Shown: positions 1-7,788 of the stretch, one piece after another
Numbering within the stretch: the first letter of the stretch is position 1
How the letters are laid out: each line of letters opens with the position of its first letter
Assembly (NCBI GenBank): GCA_050699595.1
Contig: JBOHFI010000013.1
Coordinates: 1 to 64,000 of the forward strand
Length of the DNA: 64,000 nt
DNA from: GCA-003244245 sp050699595
GTDB lineage: Bacteria; Actinomycetota; Actinomycetes; Mycobacteriales; Pseudonocardiaceae
Direction: 5' to 3'
Translations under genes and position numbers: made by a program
The notes under the pieces: generated by a model
Told to the model about the DNA's origin: nothing
What the model saw: the letters and a program-made list of their open reading frames with translations, nothing else
Databases searched by the model: none

Positions 1-1
1 G

Positions 2-223
2 TACTTCGTGGATCAGTGGAGCCGCTCCTGGGCCACCCTTCACGTCACCACCGAGGCGCCCTACGAGGTGTCCCAGAGCGGGGAACGCTCCCTCTGGGAC
101 GAGGTACAAACCGCCTACCAATGGTGGGTCAGCGCGGGCGAACCGGCCGTCGACGCCTGGCGGTTCACCATCGCCCCGGGCGGCCAGCGCGTCGAGCTTC
201 ACGACCCGGTACCAGCACGCTAA
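2..223 (+). CDS. C-terminal fragment of a probable protein-L-isoaspartate-type methyltransferase
   Basis: The frame is open from the window edge, so this is only the last 73 residues of a protein. The tail reads LWDEVQTAYQWW, then an acidic/proline stretch, then GQRVEL before the stop. It resembles the tail of the isoaspartyl-methyltransferase-like proteins that accompany ATP-grasp peptide-maturation systems in actinobacteria. That assignment is from memory of the family pattern; no SAM-binding motif is present in the visible part. It converges on glpD with a 30-bp gap. The real start lies outside the window. Confidence 0.45.
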   Translation, partial: YFVDQWSRSWATLHVTTEAPYEVSQSGERSLWDEVQTAYQWWVSAGEPAVDAWRFTIAPGGQRVELHDPVPAR

Positions 224-253
224 GTGACGCCAGGGACCTTGGCGCCGCGCCGG

Positions 254-2008
254 TCAGCTGACTGGGGCGAGGAGCCTCGGGCGAGGGTCGGGAGCGGCGC
301 CGCGGCGGGCATCGGCGGCGCAGTCATCGGGCTCACGCTGGGAGTCCCGCTCGGCGGCCACCCGGGCACGGTAGATCTGTACCTCCCGGTGCCGCAGCGC
401 CGCTGTCCAGCCCAGCACCTCGCCCATCAGCTCGGCGACGTCCTCGGCGCACGCCTCGCCCCGGTGCGGGTACTCGATCGAGATCCGGGTGCGCCGGGTC
501 AACACGTCCTCCAGGTGCAGGGCCCCCTCGTGGCTAGCGGCGTGCACCACCTCGACCCGCAGGTAGTCCGGCGCCTCGCGCAGCGACGCGAGCAGGTCGG
601 GGCGCTGCGCGGCCAGAGCCAGTACCTGGTGCACCGCTGAGCCGTAGCGGTCCAGCAGGTGCCGCAGCCGGTAGGGGTGCAGCCCGTGCCGGGCGGCCAG
701 CGCGTCGGCCTGGTTGACCAGAACGTGGTAGCCATCCGCACCGAGCAGCGGCACCTTGTCGGTGATCGAGGGAGCGACCCGGCCGGGCAGATCGGGCACC
801 GCCGCGTCCACCGCATCGGCGGCCATCACCCGGTAGGTGGTGTACTTGCCGCCCGCGATGGCGACCAGACCAGGCGCCACCCGGGCGACCGCGTGCTCCC
901 GGGACAGCCGCGAGCTCTGCTCGCTCTCCCCCGCCAGCAGCGGCCGCAAGCCGGCGTAGACGCCCTCGATGTCGCCGTCGCTCAACGGCGTGGCCAGCAC
1001 GGTGTTGACCGTGTCCAGCAGGTAGTCGATGTCCGCGCGAGTGGCCGCGGGGTGCGCGAGGTCGAGGTTCCAGCCGGTGTCGGTGGTGCCGACGATCCAG
1101 TGGCCGCGCCACGGGATGACGAACAGCACCGACGTCGCGGTGCGCAGGATCAGCCCGGTCTCCGACACGATGCGGTCCCGAGGGACCACGATGTGCACTC
1201 CCTTGGAGGGTTGTATCCGGAACCGTCCCCGCCCACCGGACAGGCGCTGGATCTCATCGGTCCACACTCCGGTGCAGTTGAGCACCGCGTGCGCCTGCAC
1301 GTCGGTCTCCGCACCGGTCTCGCAGTCCCGCACGCGGACGCCGCGAATCCGGTCGGCCTCCCGCAGGAAGCCGATGACCTGGGTGGAGCTGCGCACCGCG
1401 GCGCCGTACACGGCAGCCGTACGGGCCACCGTCATGGTGTGCCGGGCATCGTCGGTGATCGCGTCGTAGTAGCGCACCCCGCCGATGAGGGCGTCACGGC
1501 GCAACGCCGGCGCCAGTCGCAGCGCCCCCGCCCGGGTGAGGTGGCGCTGCCCCGGCACTGATCGCGCACCGCCCAGCGTCTGGTAGAGCGCCAGCCCCAC
1601 GGCGACGTAGGGCCGTTCCCAGAGCCGGTGGGCCAGCGGATACAGGAAACTCACCGGTTTGACCAGGTGCGGTGCCAGCCGGGTGAGCATCAGCTCCCGC
1701 TCCCGCAGGGCCTCCCGGACCAGCCCGAACTCGAGGCGCTCCAGGTAGCGCAGCCCGCCGTGAAACAGCTTGGAGGACCGGCTGGACGTGCCCGAGGCGA
1801 GGTCACGGGCCTCCACCAGCGCCACCGACAGACCCCGGGTGGCGGCGTCCAACGCCGCGCCGGAACCGACCACACCGCCACCGATGACCACGACGTCGAA
1901 CTGCTCGTCGGACAGCCGCCGCCAGTCCGCCGCTCGCCGCGCCGGACAGAGCTGCCCGGGAGCCGACCCGTTGATGGGCTGCTGGTAGTCGCGCCGCGCC
2001 TGCCGCAC
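254..2008 (-). CDS. glpD: Aerobic glycerol-3-phosphate dehydrogenase
   Basis: Oxidises sn-glycerol-3-phosphate to dihydroxyacetone phosphate with FAD and passes electrons to quinone at the membrane. The 584-residue product has the full family length. An FAD-binding Rossmann motif (VVIGGGVVGSGAALDA) lies near residue 40, followed by the GTSSRSSKLFHGGLRYLE signature. A C-terminal helical domain (ALAARHGLHPYRLRHLLDRYG, about residues 435-455) is typical of GlpD/GlpA. The chosen start is GTG, preceded by a G-rich GGGACGG stretch. An internal start just before the Rossmann fold is possible, as the first 30 residues are not conserved in character. It is transcribed alone and divergently from the D-amino-acid oxidase remnant. 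No regulator of glycerol use is adjacent. Confidence 0.93.
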   Translation of the reverse strand: MRQARRDYQQPINGSAPGQLCPARRAADWRRLSDEQFDVVVIGGGVVGSGAALDAATRGLSVALVEARDLASGTSSRSSKLFHGGLRYLERLEFGLVREALRERELMLTRLAPHLVKPVSFLYPLAHRLWERPYVAVGLALYQTLGGARSVPGQRHLTRAGALRLAPALRRDALIGGVRYYDAITDDARHTMTVARTAAVYGAAVRSSTQVIGFLREADRIRGVRVRDCETGAETDVQAHAVLNCTGVWTDEIQRLSGGRGRFRIQPSKGVHIVVPRDRIVSETGLILRTATSVLFVIPWRGHWIVGTTDTGWNLDLAHPAATRADIDYLLDTVNTVLATPLSDGDIEGVYAGLRPLLAGESEQSSRLSREHAVARVAPGLVAIAGGKYTTYRVMAADAVDAAVPDLPGRVAPSITDKVPLLGADGYHVLVNQADALAARHGLHPYRLRHLLDRYGSAVHQVLALAAQRPDLLASLREAPDYLRVEVVHAASHEGALHLEDVLTRRTRISIEYPHRGEACAEDVAELMGEVLGWTAALRHREVQIYRARVAAERDSQREPDDCAADARRGAAPDPRPRLLAPVS

Positions 2009-2189
2009 CGGTCCGTCCCACCCCCCGCGTCCGTCACAGCTCGCCTACTGCACGCTACCGCGTGGTGGCCTCCCCGTGGTCGGCATTACAGCGTGGTGAG
2101 CGCTCATGGCAGTGACTGTGGCTTCGTCGACGTCGGGGCATCGCGATCGGTAGCCGATCTCGGCGGTACGGCAGAGGAGCATCTCAGGT

Positions 2190-2453
2190 ATGGACGTACG
2201 AGCGGATGTCATCGTGGTGGGAGCGGGCGTCATCGGGTTGACCGTTGGTGTGTGCCTAGCTGAGCAGGGGCTGCGGGTCCAGGTGTGCAGCAGGTCGGCA
2301 CCCTCGGCCACCACCTCGGCTGTCGCCTCGGCGATGATCTGGCTGAGACCGGATCAAGTCACTGACGCCGCAGCGCGAGTTCGAGAGCGGGTCTCGTTCG
2401 AGGAATTCACCGCCTTGGCCGCCCTCGACGGGACCGGGGGGGTGGTGTGGTGA
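2190..2453 (+). pseudogene. N-terminal fragment of a D-amino-acid oxidase (DAO family)
   Basis: An 87-residue ORF carries the FAD-binding amino terminus of D-amino-acid oxidases: VIVVGAGVIGLTVGVCLAEQG, then the ATTSAVASAMIWL segment and an E-F-TALAALDGTGG stretch that matches the next conserved block. The rest of the roughly 320-residue enzyme, including the substrate-binding and C-terminal FAD-contact regions, is missing. A good ribosome-binding site (GAGGAGC about 8 nt before ATG) is still present, so the 5' end looks intact and the gene was cut at its 3' side. The break coincides with a run of seven G (2436-2442) and the start of the following HTH gene. A functional oxidase is not expected. 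Confidence 0.75.
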
Positions 2454-3805
2454 CGCATCCGTGCTTGCGGATTCCCAACCTGGTGCTCGCGCTACTACGC
2501 GAGCTGCGGGAATATAGTCAGCAGGACTTGGCGGACCGCCTGACGGAGGAGGCGGTCAGACAGGGCGACAATCAGACGATCTGCGATGCGCGGATGATCA
2601 GAAGGTGGGAGAACGGAGAAGTCGTTTGGCCGCAAGACAAGTATCGCGTCCTACTGGAGCGGGTGTTCGACAAACCCGCGTCGGAGCTCGGATTCGTCCG
2701 TAGATGGACACGGACTCCTCTAGGGTGGACACTCGTCTCGGCGACAACCCGGCCTCAAATCAAAGACGAGACCGACAACCCGGTGTTCAAGGAAGAATTC
2801 CCGGATCTCCTTTGCGACTTCGACGACCTCCCGGGTGAGCGAGAGGAAGAGACGTGGTTGCTGTCGGAGGTGGCCCGCTCGGCCACGGCGAACGACCGAG
2901 GCGAATCGGAATGCGACACGTCGAGCAGACCGAGCGCCTGGCCGAGCGGATCAATTCTATCGACCACAGCCAGGGCGGGGGCGCTCTTCTACGCCAAGCC
3001 ATCAACGGCGTGAGGGCCGTGCGCATCCTGGTGGAGCAATCCGAGTACAGTGAAGAGGTGGGTGCGCGGCTGGAGATCGCGACCGGCGGGATGCTCATCC
3101 AGGCGGGTTGGCTCGCCTACGATTCCGGTCTTCAGCGACTGTCCCGCCGCTCGTACACCGAGGCTTTTGTTCTCGGCGAGGTATCAGGGCATGACGAGAT
3201 AACGGCACACGCTCTCTCGAATATGAGCATTCAGGCTAATGCTCTTGGGCGCCCGAAAGATGCGGTGAAGTTCGCCGAGGCCGCTCAGCGCCACGCCGGC
3301 TCCTGGGCGACTCCCCGCGTGCGTTCCGTTTTCGCCCTGCACGAGGCGCGGGGTCTGGCGAGCCTGAAAGCAGGTCCCGCGTGCGACGCCGCGCTCGCCG
3401 CGTCGACGAGCTACTTTGACGCGGGCCCGCAGGATGATGATCCGCACTGGATCGGATACCTGAACGAGGAGGAGTTGGCATCCCTCACAGGCGTGTGCCT
3501 GATGGATCTGGGCAGGGCCACAGAGGCGGGCGACTTACTCCAGAGGATCCAGAAACCTTGAAAATTTTACTAGAGATCGCTCGTCGTCCGCGATTTCCTA
3601 CATGCGAAACCTACTTCTCAAGCGGGAAGTTGAACAGGCGTGCACGGTCGGCGACATCGTGCTACCTGTGATCTCAAGCCTGTCGTCCGCACGTGTCGTG
3701 AATCAATTTCAAAAGTTCCGCGAGGATCTCCAACAGTATTCCAGCACGCCGACAGCTAGCGAATTTCTCGACAGAACAGGAACACAAACGACGGACGAGA
3801 GGAAT
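2447..3805 (+). pseudogene. HTH/TPR transcriptional regulator broken by two frameshifts
   Basis: Three pieces in two frames together look like one actinobacterial HTH regulator with a TPR-like sensor domain. Piece 1 (2447 to about 2880) has the DNA-binding domain (LLRELREYSQQDLADRL ... RMIRRWENGEVVWP). Piece 2 (about 2860-3561, shifted frame) begins with the family's GMRHVEQTERL block and continues through helical repeats. Piece 3 (from about 3545, back in the first frame) supplies the normal end: EVEQACTVGDIVLP, then LSSARVVNQFQKFR and a final EFLDRT. The first shift lies between 2854 and 2908, the second between 3541 and 3561. Either the gene is dead or the assembly has two indels. The GNAT gene that commonly follows this regulator type is next and intact. 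Base composition is lower in GC than the flanks. Confidence 0.72.
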
Positions 3806-3810
3806 ACGGC

Positions 3811-4374
3811 GTGCTTGAACTGGATCTCGTCCACTACACACGCGAAGCAGCGAACGGCTTTTTCGAGGTCGCTGCGGAGATTCATGCAGAGATTTACAGT
3901 GAGCCCCTGTTCAGAAACCACCCGTTCTTCTCTGAGAGCGCCTTTTGTCAAGGATACTCGATGGCTTTAGAGCAGCCTCGTTTTGAACTTCTAGCAGCGA
4001 GACTTGAAGGGCAGGAGGTTGGTTATATGTACGGTTACACACTTCGACCCGAAGCGGGTTGGTGGGATGCTATAGAGTGGTCCGAGACAGCGTTATCCAG
4101 TCGACCGGACGGCTATACTCACGAAGACGGAGACCGCACCGTGGTGATTCCAGAAATTATGGTCAAGCTGCCATGGAGGAGGATGGGGATTGCACGCTCA
4201 ATGCACGACGAATTCCTGGCACATCGCAGCGAGCGGAGAGCGGGATTACTTGTACTACCCGACAACCTCGCCGCAAAATCTGCTTATCTCAAGTGGGGAT
4301 GGAATACCATCGGAATGGTGCGCCGCACACCAGAGGCGCCACTCTACGAATGCATGGTGAAATCGTTAAATTGA
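3811..4374 (+). CDS. GNAT-family N-acetyltransferase
   Basis: The 187-residue protein fits a GNAT acetyltransferase that transfers acetyl from acetyl-CoA to an unknown amine. The acetyl-CoA-binding region is visible around residues 112-130 as IPEIMVKLPWRRMGIARSMH, the R/Q-x-x-G-x-A pattern of motif A. Later LLVLPDNLAAKSAYLKWGW matches the N-x-x-A-x-x-x-Y motif B. The start is GTG with GAGAGGAA about 8 nt upstream, just inside the end of the broken HTH/TPR gene. Regulator-acetyltransferase pairs of this kind are common in actinomycetes. The gene is noticeably poorer in GC than most of the window, which suggests an accessory island. The substrate is unknown. Confidence 0.8.
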   Translation: MLELDLVHYTREAANGFFEVAAEIHAEIYSEPLFRNHPFFSESAFCQGYSMALEQPRFELLAARLEGQEVGYMYGYTLRPEAGWWDAIEWSETALSSRPDGYTHEDGDRTVVIPEIMVKLPWRRMGIARSMHDEFLAHRSERRAGLLVLPDNLAAKSAYLKWGWNTIGMVRRTPEAPLYECMVKSLN

Positions 4375-4406
4375 TGTCGATCGTGGCCGCCGTCTTCGTG
4401 TACCGC

Positions 4407-4412
4407 TATACT
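4407..4412 (+). promoter_or_regulatory. -10 element (TATACT) for the cyclotransferase-like gene
   Basis: TATACT matches the actinobacterial -10 consensus. Transcription would begin near 4419, beyond the GTG at 4414, which excludes that codon as a start and supports the downstream TTG at 4447. A clear -35 is not visible. Confidence 0.5.
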
Positions 4413-4446
4413 TGTGTGGATAACTACCCGCCCGAGAAGGTTGATC

Positions 4447-4974
4447 TTGAAGGACGCGATTAGTCTCAACAACGTGTCGCCGGCTCCCGCCGGCAGACTG
4501 GATCGTTTTCTGCCGTTAGGATCGACGTCTCTCTTCACCTACGGCACCCTTCTCTTCCCGGAAGTACTGCGCGCGCTTCTGGGGCGAGTGCCACAAAGTC
4601 AACCGGTTAGCGCTACCGGTTGGCGGGTCGCCGCACTGGAGAACCGAAGTTATCCTGGCCTGGTCGCGGCTCGCGGAGAAATCGCTCACGGCCGCCTGTT
4701 GATAGGGCTGAGCGGTGACGAATGGCACCTGCTCGATGACTTCGAAGACCGCAGGTATGAACTGCGGCGGATTGCGCTCTCAGGCGGGCGGGACGGCTTG
4801 ACGTATGTATGGGTCGACGATGCGGAAGCGTGCCCGAACGCATGGGATGCCCAGAGCTTCGTCTTGACCTACCTGCCCGCCTACGTTGAGCGGTGCGCCG
4901 CACGGCACACCCGGCGGGTCAGCGCGGCCCCCACAGCACCTCACTCGCCAGCCGTGCTCCCTCGGTCAACGTAG
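4447..4974 (+). CDS. Gamma-glutamylcyclotransferase (AIG2-like) family protein
   Basis: A 175-residue protein of the GGCT/AIG2 fold. The hallmark is the FTYGTLLFPEVLRALLG block, the YGTL substrate loop of the family, followed by TGWRVAAL and a catalytic-type glutamate in LLDDFEDRRYELRRI. Members act on gamma-glutamyl amines or related small molecules by cyclisation to 5-oxoproline; the substrate here cannot be read. The start is chosen as TTG because GAGAAGG (4434-4440) lies 6 nt upstream and a TATACT -10 at 4407 rules out the longer GTG form. The last 56 nt overlap the end of the convergent MetE-like gene. It belongs to the AT-richer island with the GNAT gene. Confidence 0.78.
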   Translation: MKDAISLNNVSPAPAGRLDRFLPLGSTSLFTYGTLLFPEVLRALLGRVPQSQPVSATGWRVAALENRSYPGLVAARGEIAHGRLLIGLSGDEWHLLDDFEDRRYELRRIALSGGRDGLTYVWVDDAEACPNAWDAQSFVLTYLPAYVERCAARHTRRVSAAPTAPHSPAVLPRST

Positions 4975-6049
4975 CCAGCTTGGCCCACGCTATCTGCGGG
5001 TCGACCAGCGGCAGCGCTGCGAAGGTGGCGAAGCCGCAGTCGCTGCCGGCGATCACCCGGTGGCGACCGACCATCTCGGCGAACCGGCCGATCCGCTGGG
5101 CTACCAGCTGGGGATGCTCGATGTAGTTCGTCGTGGTGTCCAGGACGCCGGGAATCAGGATCTTCCCCTCCTGCAGGCGGACATCCTCGAACACCGCCCA
5201 CTCGTGCTCGTGGCGTGGGTTCGCGGCCTCCAGGCAGAGACCGGCCGGCCGCGCGCCTAGCACGAGGTCGATGATGTCGGTCAGCGGCAGGTCATGGTGG
5301 TGCGGCCCCTCGTAGTTGCCCCAACAGAGGTGCATCCGAAGGCGATCGGGCGGGATGTCCCGGGTGGCGTAGTCGATCAGTTCGAGCCGCGTGGCGACGT
5401 GCTTGCGAAAGTCCGCTACCGTCACCTCCGGTGGCTGTTGCGTCCAACCGACTGCGAGGTCAGGGCAGTCGAGCTGGACGAGGAAGCCAGCCGCGGCGAT
5501 GGCGTCGTACTCCTCCTTCATCGCGTCCGCGAGCGCGACGAGGTAATCCTCGTCCAAGCGGTAATGACGGTTAGGCATGAACATCTCGATCACGCCGGGC
5601 GAAGCCGCAGTCATGAAAGTCTCGGCCGCCGGTTGGCCGACCATCGCAGCGTGAAGGTTCTCGATGTCGCGGGCGAGGGCCTCGTGGCCGATATACGACA
5701 CCGGGCCGTTACACGATGGCGGTGCCAGCATCGTCGCCAGCACGGGGTCTCCGAACTGCCGTTTGGCGTATTCCGGAAAATCCTCGACGATCTTTCGCCA
5801 CCGTGGCGCAGGCGGCCCTCCGAAGCCCGTCAACCGCTCGGTGACGTAGCCGACGTAGCTTCGTTTGGACATCTCACCGTCGTTGATCACGTCCAGGCCC
5901 GACTCGACCTCGGCGAGCACGGCATCCGCGACGGCGGAGCGCAGCTGCTGGGCGTCAGAATGGTCGTCTCGACCAGGCTGGGTCAGCGTGTCGGGCCGGG
6001 GCAGGCTTCCGGTGTGAGTGGTGAGGATTCGCTTCTCACTCGTCTTCAC
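4919..6049 (-). CDS. Cobalamin-independent methionine synthase (MetE C-terminal domain)-like protein
   Basis: 376 residues corresponding to the zinc-containing catalytic barrel of MetE, without the N-terminal domain. The amino end has the family signature TTHTGSLPRP. The zinc ligands are visible as the H-x-C pair in RMHLCWGNYEG (about residue 240) and a late cysteine in VIAGSDCGFA (about residue 343). Single-domain relatives include archaeal methionine synthases and epoxyalkane:CoM transferase-like proteins, so the methyl donor and acceptor are uncertain; a thiol acceptor is expected from the zinc site. The GTG start is preceded by CCGGAGAC about 7 nt upstream. It lies downstream of the enoyl-CoA hydratase gene, separated by 107 bp with hairpins, so it probably has its own promoter. 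Confidence 0.82.
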   Translation of the reverse strand: MKTSEKRILTTHTGSLPRPDTLTQPGRDDHSDAQQLRSAVADAVLAEVESGLDVINDGEMSKRSYVGYVTERLTGFGGPPAPRWRKIVEDFPEYAKRQFGDPVLATMLAPPSCNGPVSYIGHEALARDIENLHAAMVGQPAAETFMTAASPGVIEMFMPNRHYRLDEDYLVALADAMKEEYDAIAAAGFLVQLDCPDLAVGWTQQPPEVTVADFRKHVATRLELIDYATRDIPPDRLRMHLCWGNYEGPHHHDLPLTDIIDLVLGARPAGLCLEAANPRHEHEWAVFEDVRLQEGKILIPGVLDTTTNYIEHPQLVAQRIGRFAEMVGRHRVIAGSDCGFATFAALPLVDPQIAWAKLATLTEGARLASEVLWGPR

Positions 6050-6131
6050 AGGGCGTCTCCGGTGCTGGTGTGCCGGTAATCATCTGCACAGACTCGCCGC
6101 GGATGACGATGTTACAGCACGTCGGGGGACG

Positions 6132-6186
6132 GTTCCGCGGAACAGCTCCGGAAACGTCACCGGCCACGCCACACCGGTGGCCGGTG
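6132..6186 (-). terminator. Hairpins between the enoyl-CoA hydratase and MetE-like genes
   Basis: A perfect 10-bp inverted repeat (CACCGGCCAC at 6158-6167 with GTGGCCGGTG at 6177-6186) overlaps the stop codon of the hydratase gene. Just downstream on the minus strand is the 12-bp palindrome GTTCCGCGGAAC (6132-6143). No U-tract follows, as is usual for high-GC actinobacterial terminators, so termination is inferred from structure and position only. Confidence 0.4.
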
Positions 6187-6933
6187 CTCCAGGGCGGCGG
6201 CGCGGCCCTCCGCGGCGTCCTCGGTGGCATTGGCCACCAGCCGCATCGTCTCACCGAACCGGATCGCGTCCACCGAGGACATGTCGCAGGCGCGGCGGGC
6301 CACCTCCTTGGTGGCCCGGGCGGCCAGCGGGGCGGCGGCCAGCAGCCGGCCGGCCAACTCCCGGGCGGCGGGCAGCAGCGACGAGTGCGGCACCACCCAC
6401 CCGGCCAGCCCGATCTCCTTGGCCCGCTCGGCGTCGATCCGCTCGCCGGTGAGCAGCAGCTCCATGGCGTACTGCCAGCCGATCCGTTGCGGCAGCCGGA
6501 TGGCGCCGACGATCGTGGGGGTGCCGATCCGCACCTCCGGGTAGCCGAAGACCGCCCGCTCACTGGCGATGACGAAATCGCACCAGGTGACCAGGGTCAG
6601 CCCGTAACCCAGGCAGTACCCGTTCACCGCGGCGATCACCGGCTTGTAGATCTCCCAGCCGCTCTCGAAGGAGTTGACGGTCGGTTTCTCCCAGAACGTG
6701 CCGGGGAACTCCCCCGCGGGATCGCCTTCGGACCGGATGTCCGCCCCGGCGCAGAACGCCCGGCCCGCCCCGGTGACGATCGCCACCCAGGCGTCCTCGT
6801 CGTCCCGGAACGCGGCGAACGCGGCGTTGAGCTCCGCGCGCACCTGCCCGTCGATGACGTTGAGCTTGTCCGGTCGCTGATAGGTGATCGTCGCAACGTG
6901 TCCGTCCAGCTCGTAACCCACCATGTCAGCCAC
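6157..6933 (-). CDS. Enoyl-CoA hydratase/isomerase family protein
   Basis: 258 residues of the crotonase fold. The oxyanion-hole motif is present (GAGRAFCAGADI near residue 55), as is the second block NGYCLGYGLTLV, then FGYPEVRIGT. In enoyl-CoA hydratases the block G-G-G-C-E-L provides one catalytic glutamate; here that position is threonine (GYGLTLV), while the second glutamate (FGYPE) is kept. The protein is therefore a crotonase relative whose exact reaction (hydration, isomerisation or hydrolysis) is unclear. The start is GTG, with TAGTCT (6946-6941) ending 7 nt upstream, the spacing expected of a leaderless transcript. Confidence 0.87.
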   Translation of the reverse strand: MADMVGYELDGHVATITYQRPDKLNVIDGQVRAELNAAFAAFRDDEDAWVAIVTGAGRAFCAGADIRSEGDPAGEFPGTFWEKPTVNSFESGWEIYKPVIAAVNGYCLGYGLTLVTWCDFVIASERAVFGYPEVRIGTPTIVGAIRLPQRIGWQYAMELLLTGERIDAERAKEIGLAGWVVPHSSLLPAARELAGRLLAAAPLAARATKEVARRACDMSSVDAIRFGETMRLVANATEDAAEGRAAALEHRPPVWRGR

Positions 6934-6940
6934 GGCACCC

Positions 6941-6946
6941 AGACTA
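6941..6946 (-). promoter_or_regulatory. Leaderless-type -10 box for the crotonase-family gene
   Basis: On the minus strand TAGTCT (TAnnnT) is followed by 7 nt and then the GTG start. In actinobacteria this geometry puts the transcription start at or next to the initiation codon. No clear ribosome-binding site lies in between, in agreement. Confidence 0.45.
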
Positions 6947-7105
6947 GGGACCCCTGGTCACAGGGTCGATGGTCCTGCCCGGCGGGCACCCGAGCGCTGT
7001 CTGGTGGGAAGAGCCGATTGCCGCGGGCTCGATCCCGAGCGGGGCGGGGTGGACTCGCCCTTGCTGTGCGTGGGGGTCTAGACACACACCGTATCATTAC
7101 TTTCT

Positions 7106-7252
7106 GTGATCCTCCATGGTGACCCGGACCAGCGCCCCGCAGCGGCGCTCGGCACCGCCACGACCTACCACGTCGATGTGTGCGCCGCCGAGGACGGCCT
7201 CGAAGGACCACGAACTATCCAATCACACTGTTTTGAGATTAAGAGGGGGTAA
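7106..7252 (+). CDS. Possible 48-residue small protein
   Basis: A GTG-started ORF that stops 4 nt before the following small membrane-protein gene, inside the latter's ribosome-binding region (AGAGGGGGTAA). The product is soluble and unremarkable (ends CFEIKRG). Coupled spacing and reasonable codon use are the only support; no family is recognised. The stretch 6950-7105 upstream holds no other gene that can be seen. Confidence 0.25.
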   Translation: MILHGDPDQRPAAALGTATTYHVDVCAAEDGLEGPRTIQSHCFEIKRG

Positions 7253-7256
7253 TTCG

Positions 7257-7469
7257 ATGCCGCCAGCGGGATATGAGCCGTCGCCGGTAGATAAAGCTGC
7301 GAAGCTTCTGTTTATTTTTATGCTCGTGATTCTGGTTCTCCTTCTGCTGAACTTAGGAGGCGGTTACACCGCAGCGCATATCCCGCCCGTAGCTGAAGCG
7401 ATCCACGATATTCTCCATGAATTATGGGCCGCTCTTCATAGGGTCATCCAGGCTGGATACCAGCATTGA
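7257..7469 (+). CDS. Small single-pass membrane protein
   Basis: A 70-residue protein with a short soluble amino end (MPPAGYEPSPVDKAAK), one strongly hydrophobic segment (LLFIFMLVILVLLLLNLGGG, residues about 16-35) and an amphipathic, histidine-containing tail. The ATG at 7257 is chosen over a longer in-frame start because AGAGGGGG sits just upstream. The family is not recognised. Lower GC than the flanking genes suggests an accessory origin. Confidence 0.5.
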   Translation: MPPAGYEPSPVDKAAKLLFIFMLVILVLLLLNLGGGYTAAHIPPVAEAIHDILHELWAALHRVIQAGYQH

Positions 7470-7529
7470 CGTCACGACTGCGCCGCCTGGTCGCAGCCTT
7501 CAGTAGCGCCCGTGTAGGGTCGTGGACCT

Positions 7530-7697
7530 TCACCACCCGAACCAACCGCGCCCCCGGCCGTCATGCTTTTTCGTCCAGGTACCGCGCATCGCTGCTTTGG
7601 CACGGATGCGTTCTGCTCGCCATCGCCCGTAGACCATCCCCCCTCCGAGGCCTATCAAGATCAACATCAACATCTGCGCACACTGATGGGTTGTCAT
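7530..7697 (-). CDS. Possible small membrane protein downstream of an HTH regulator
   Basis: A 55-residue reading frame with one hydrophobic stretch (CAQMLMLILIGLGGGMVYG) followed by a basic tail (RWRAERIRAKAAMRG). It lies 91 bp after the HTH/TPR regulator gene on the same strand. There is no convincing ribosome-binding site, and no recognised family. It could be translated from the regulator's mRNA. Confidence 0.3.
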   Translation of the reverse strand: MTTHQCAQMLMLILIGLGGGMVYGRWRAERIRAKAAMRGTWTKKHDGRGRGWFGW

Positions 7698-7788
7698 GGG
7701 CCATGTATAGCGTTTCCCTGGCGTCGGGGGGCGCAGGCACGCCGACCAGCGGTGACCACCGGGGCGGTGTGGGCAGCTCATACAGCCG

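Noticed and set aside
2009..2189. Riboswitch or T-box upstream of the D-amino-acid oxidase remnant
   Set aside because: No conserved core or stem pattern was recognised; it is taken as an ordinary divergent promoter region.
6055..6105. 15-codon upstream frame ending over the MetE-like start, with one cysteine
   Set aside because: Considered as a cysteine attenuator leader peptide, but a single cysteine and no alternative hairpins are too little support.
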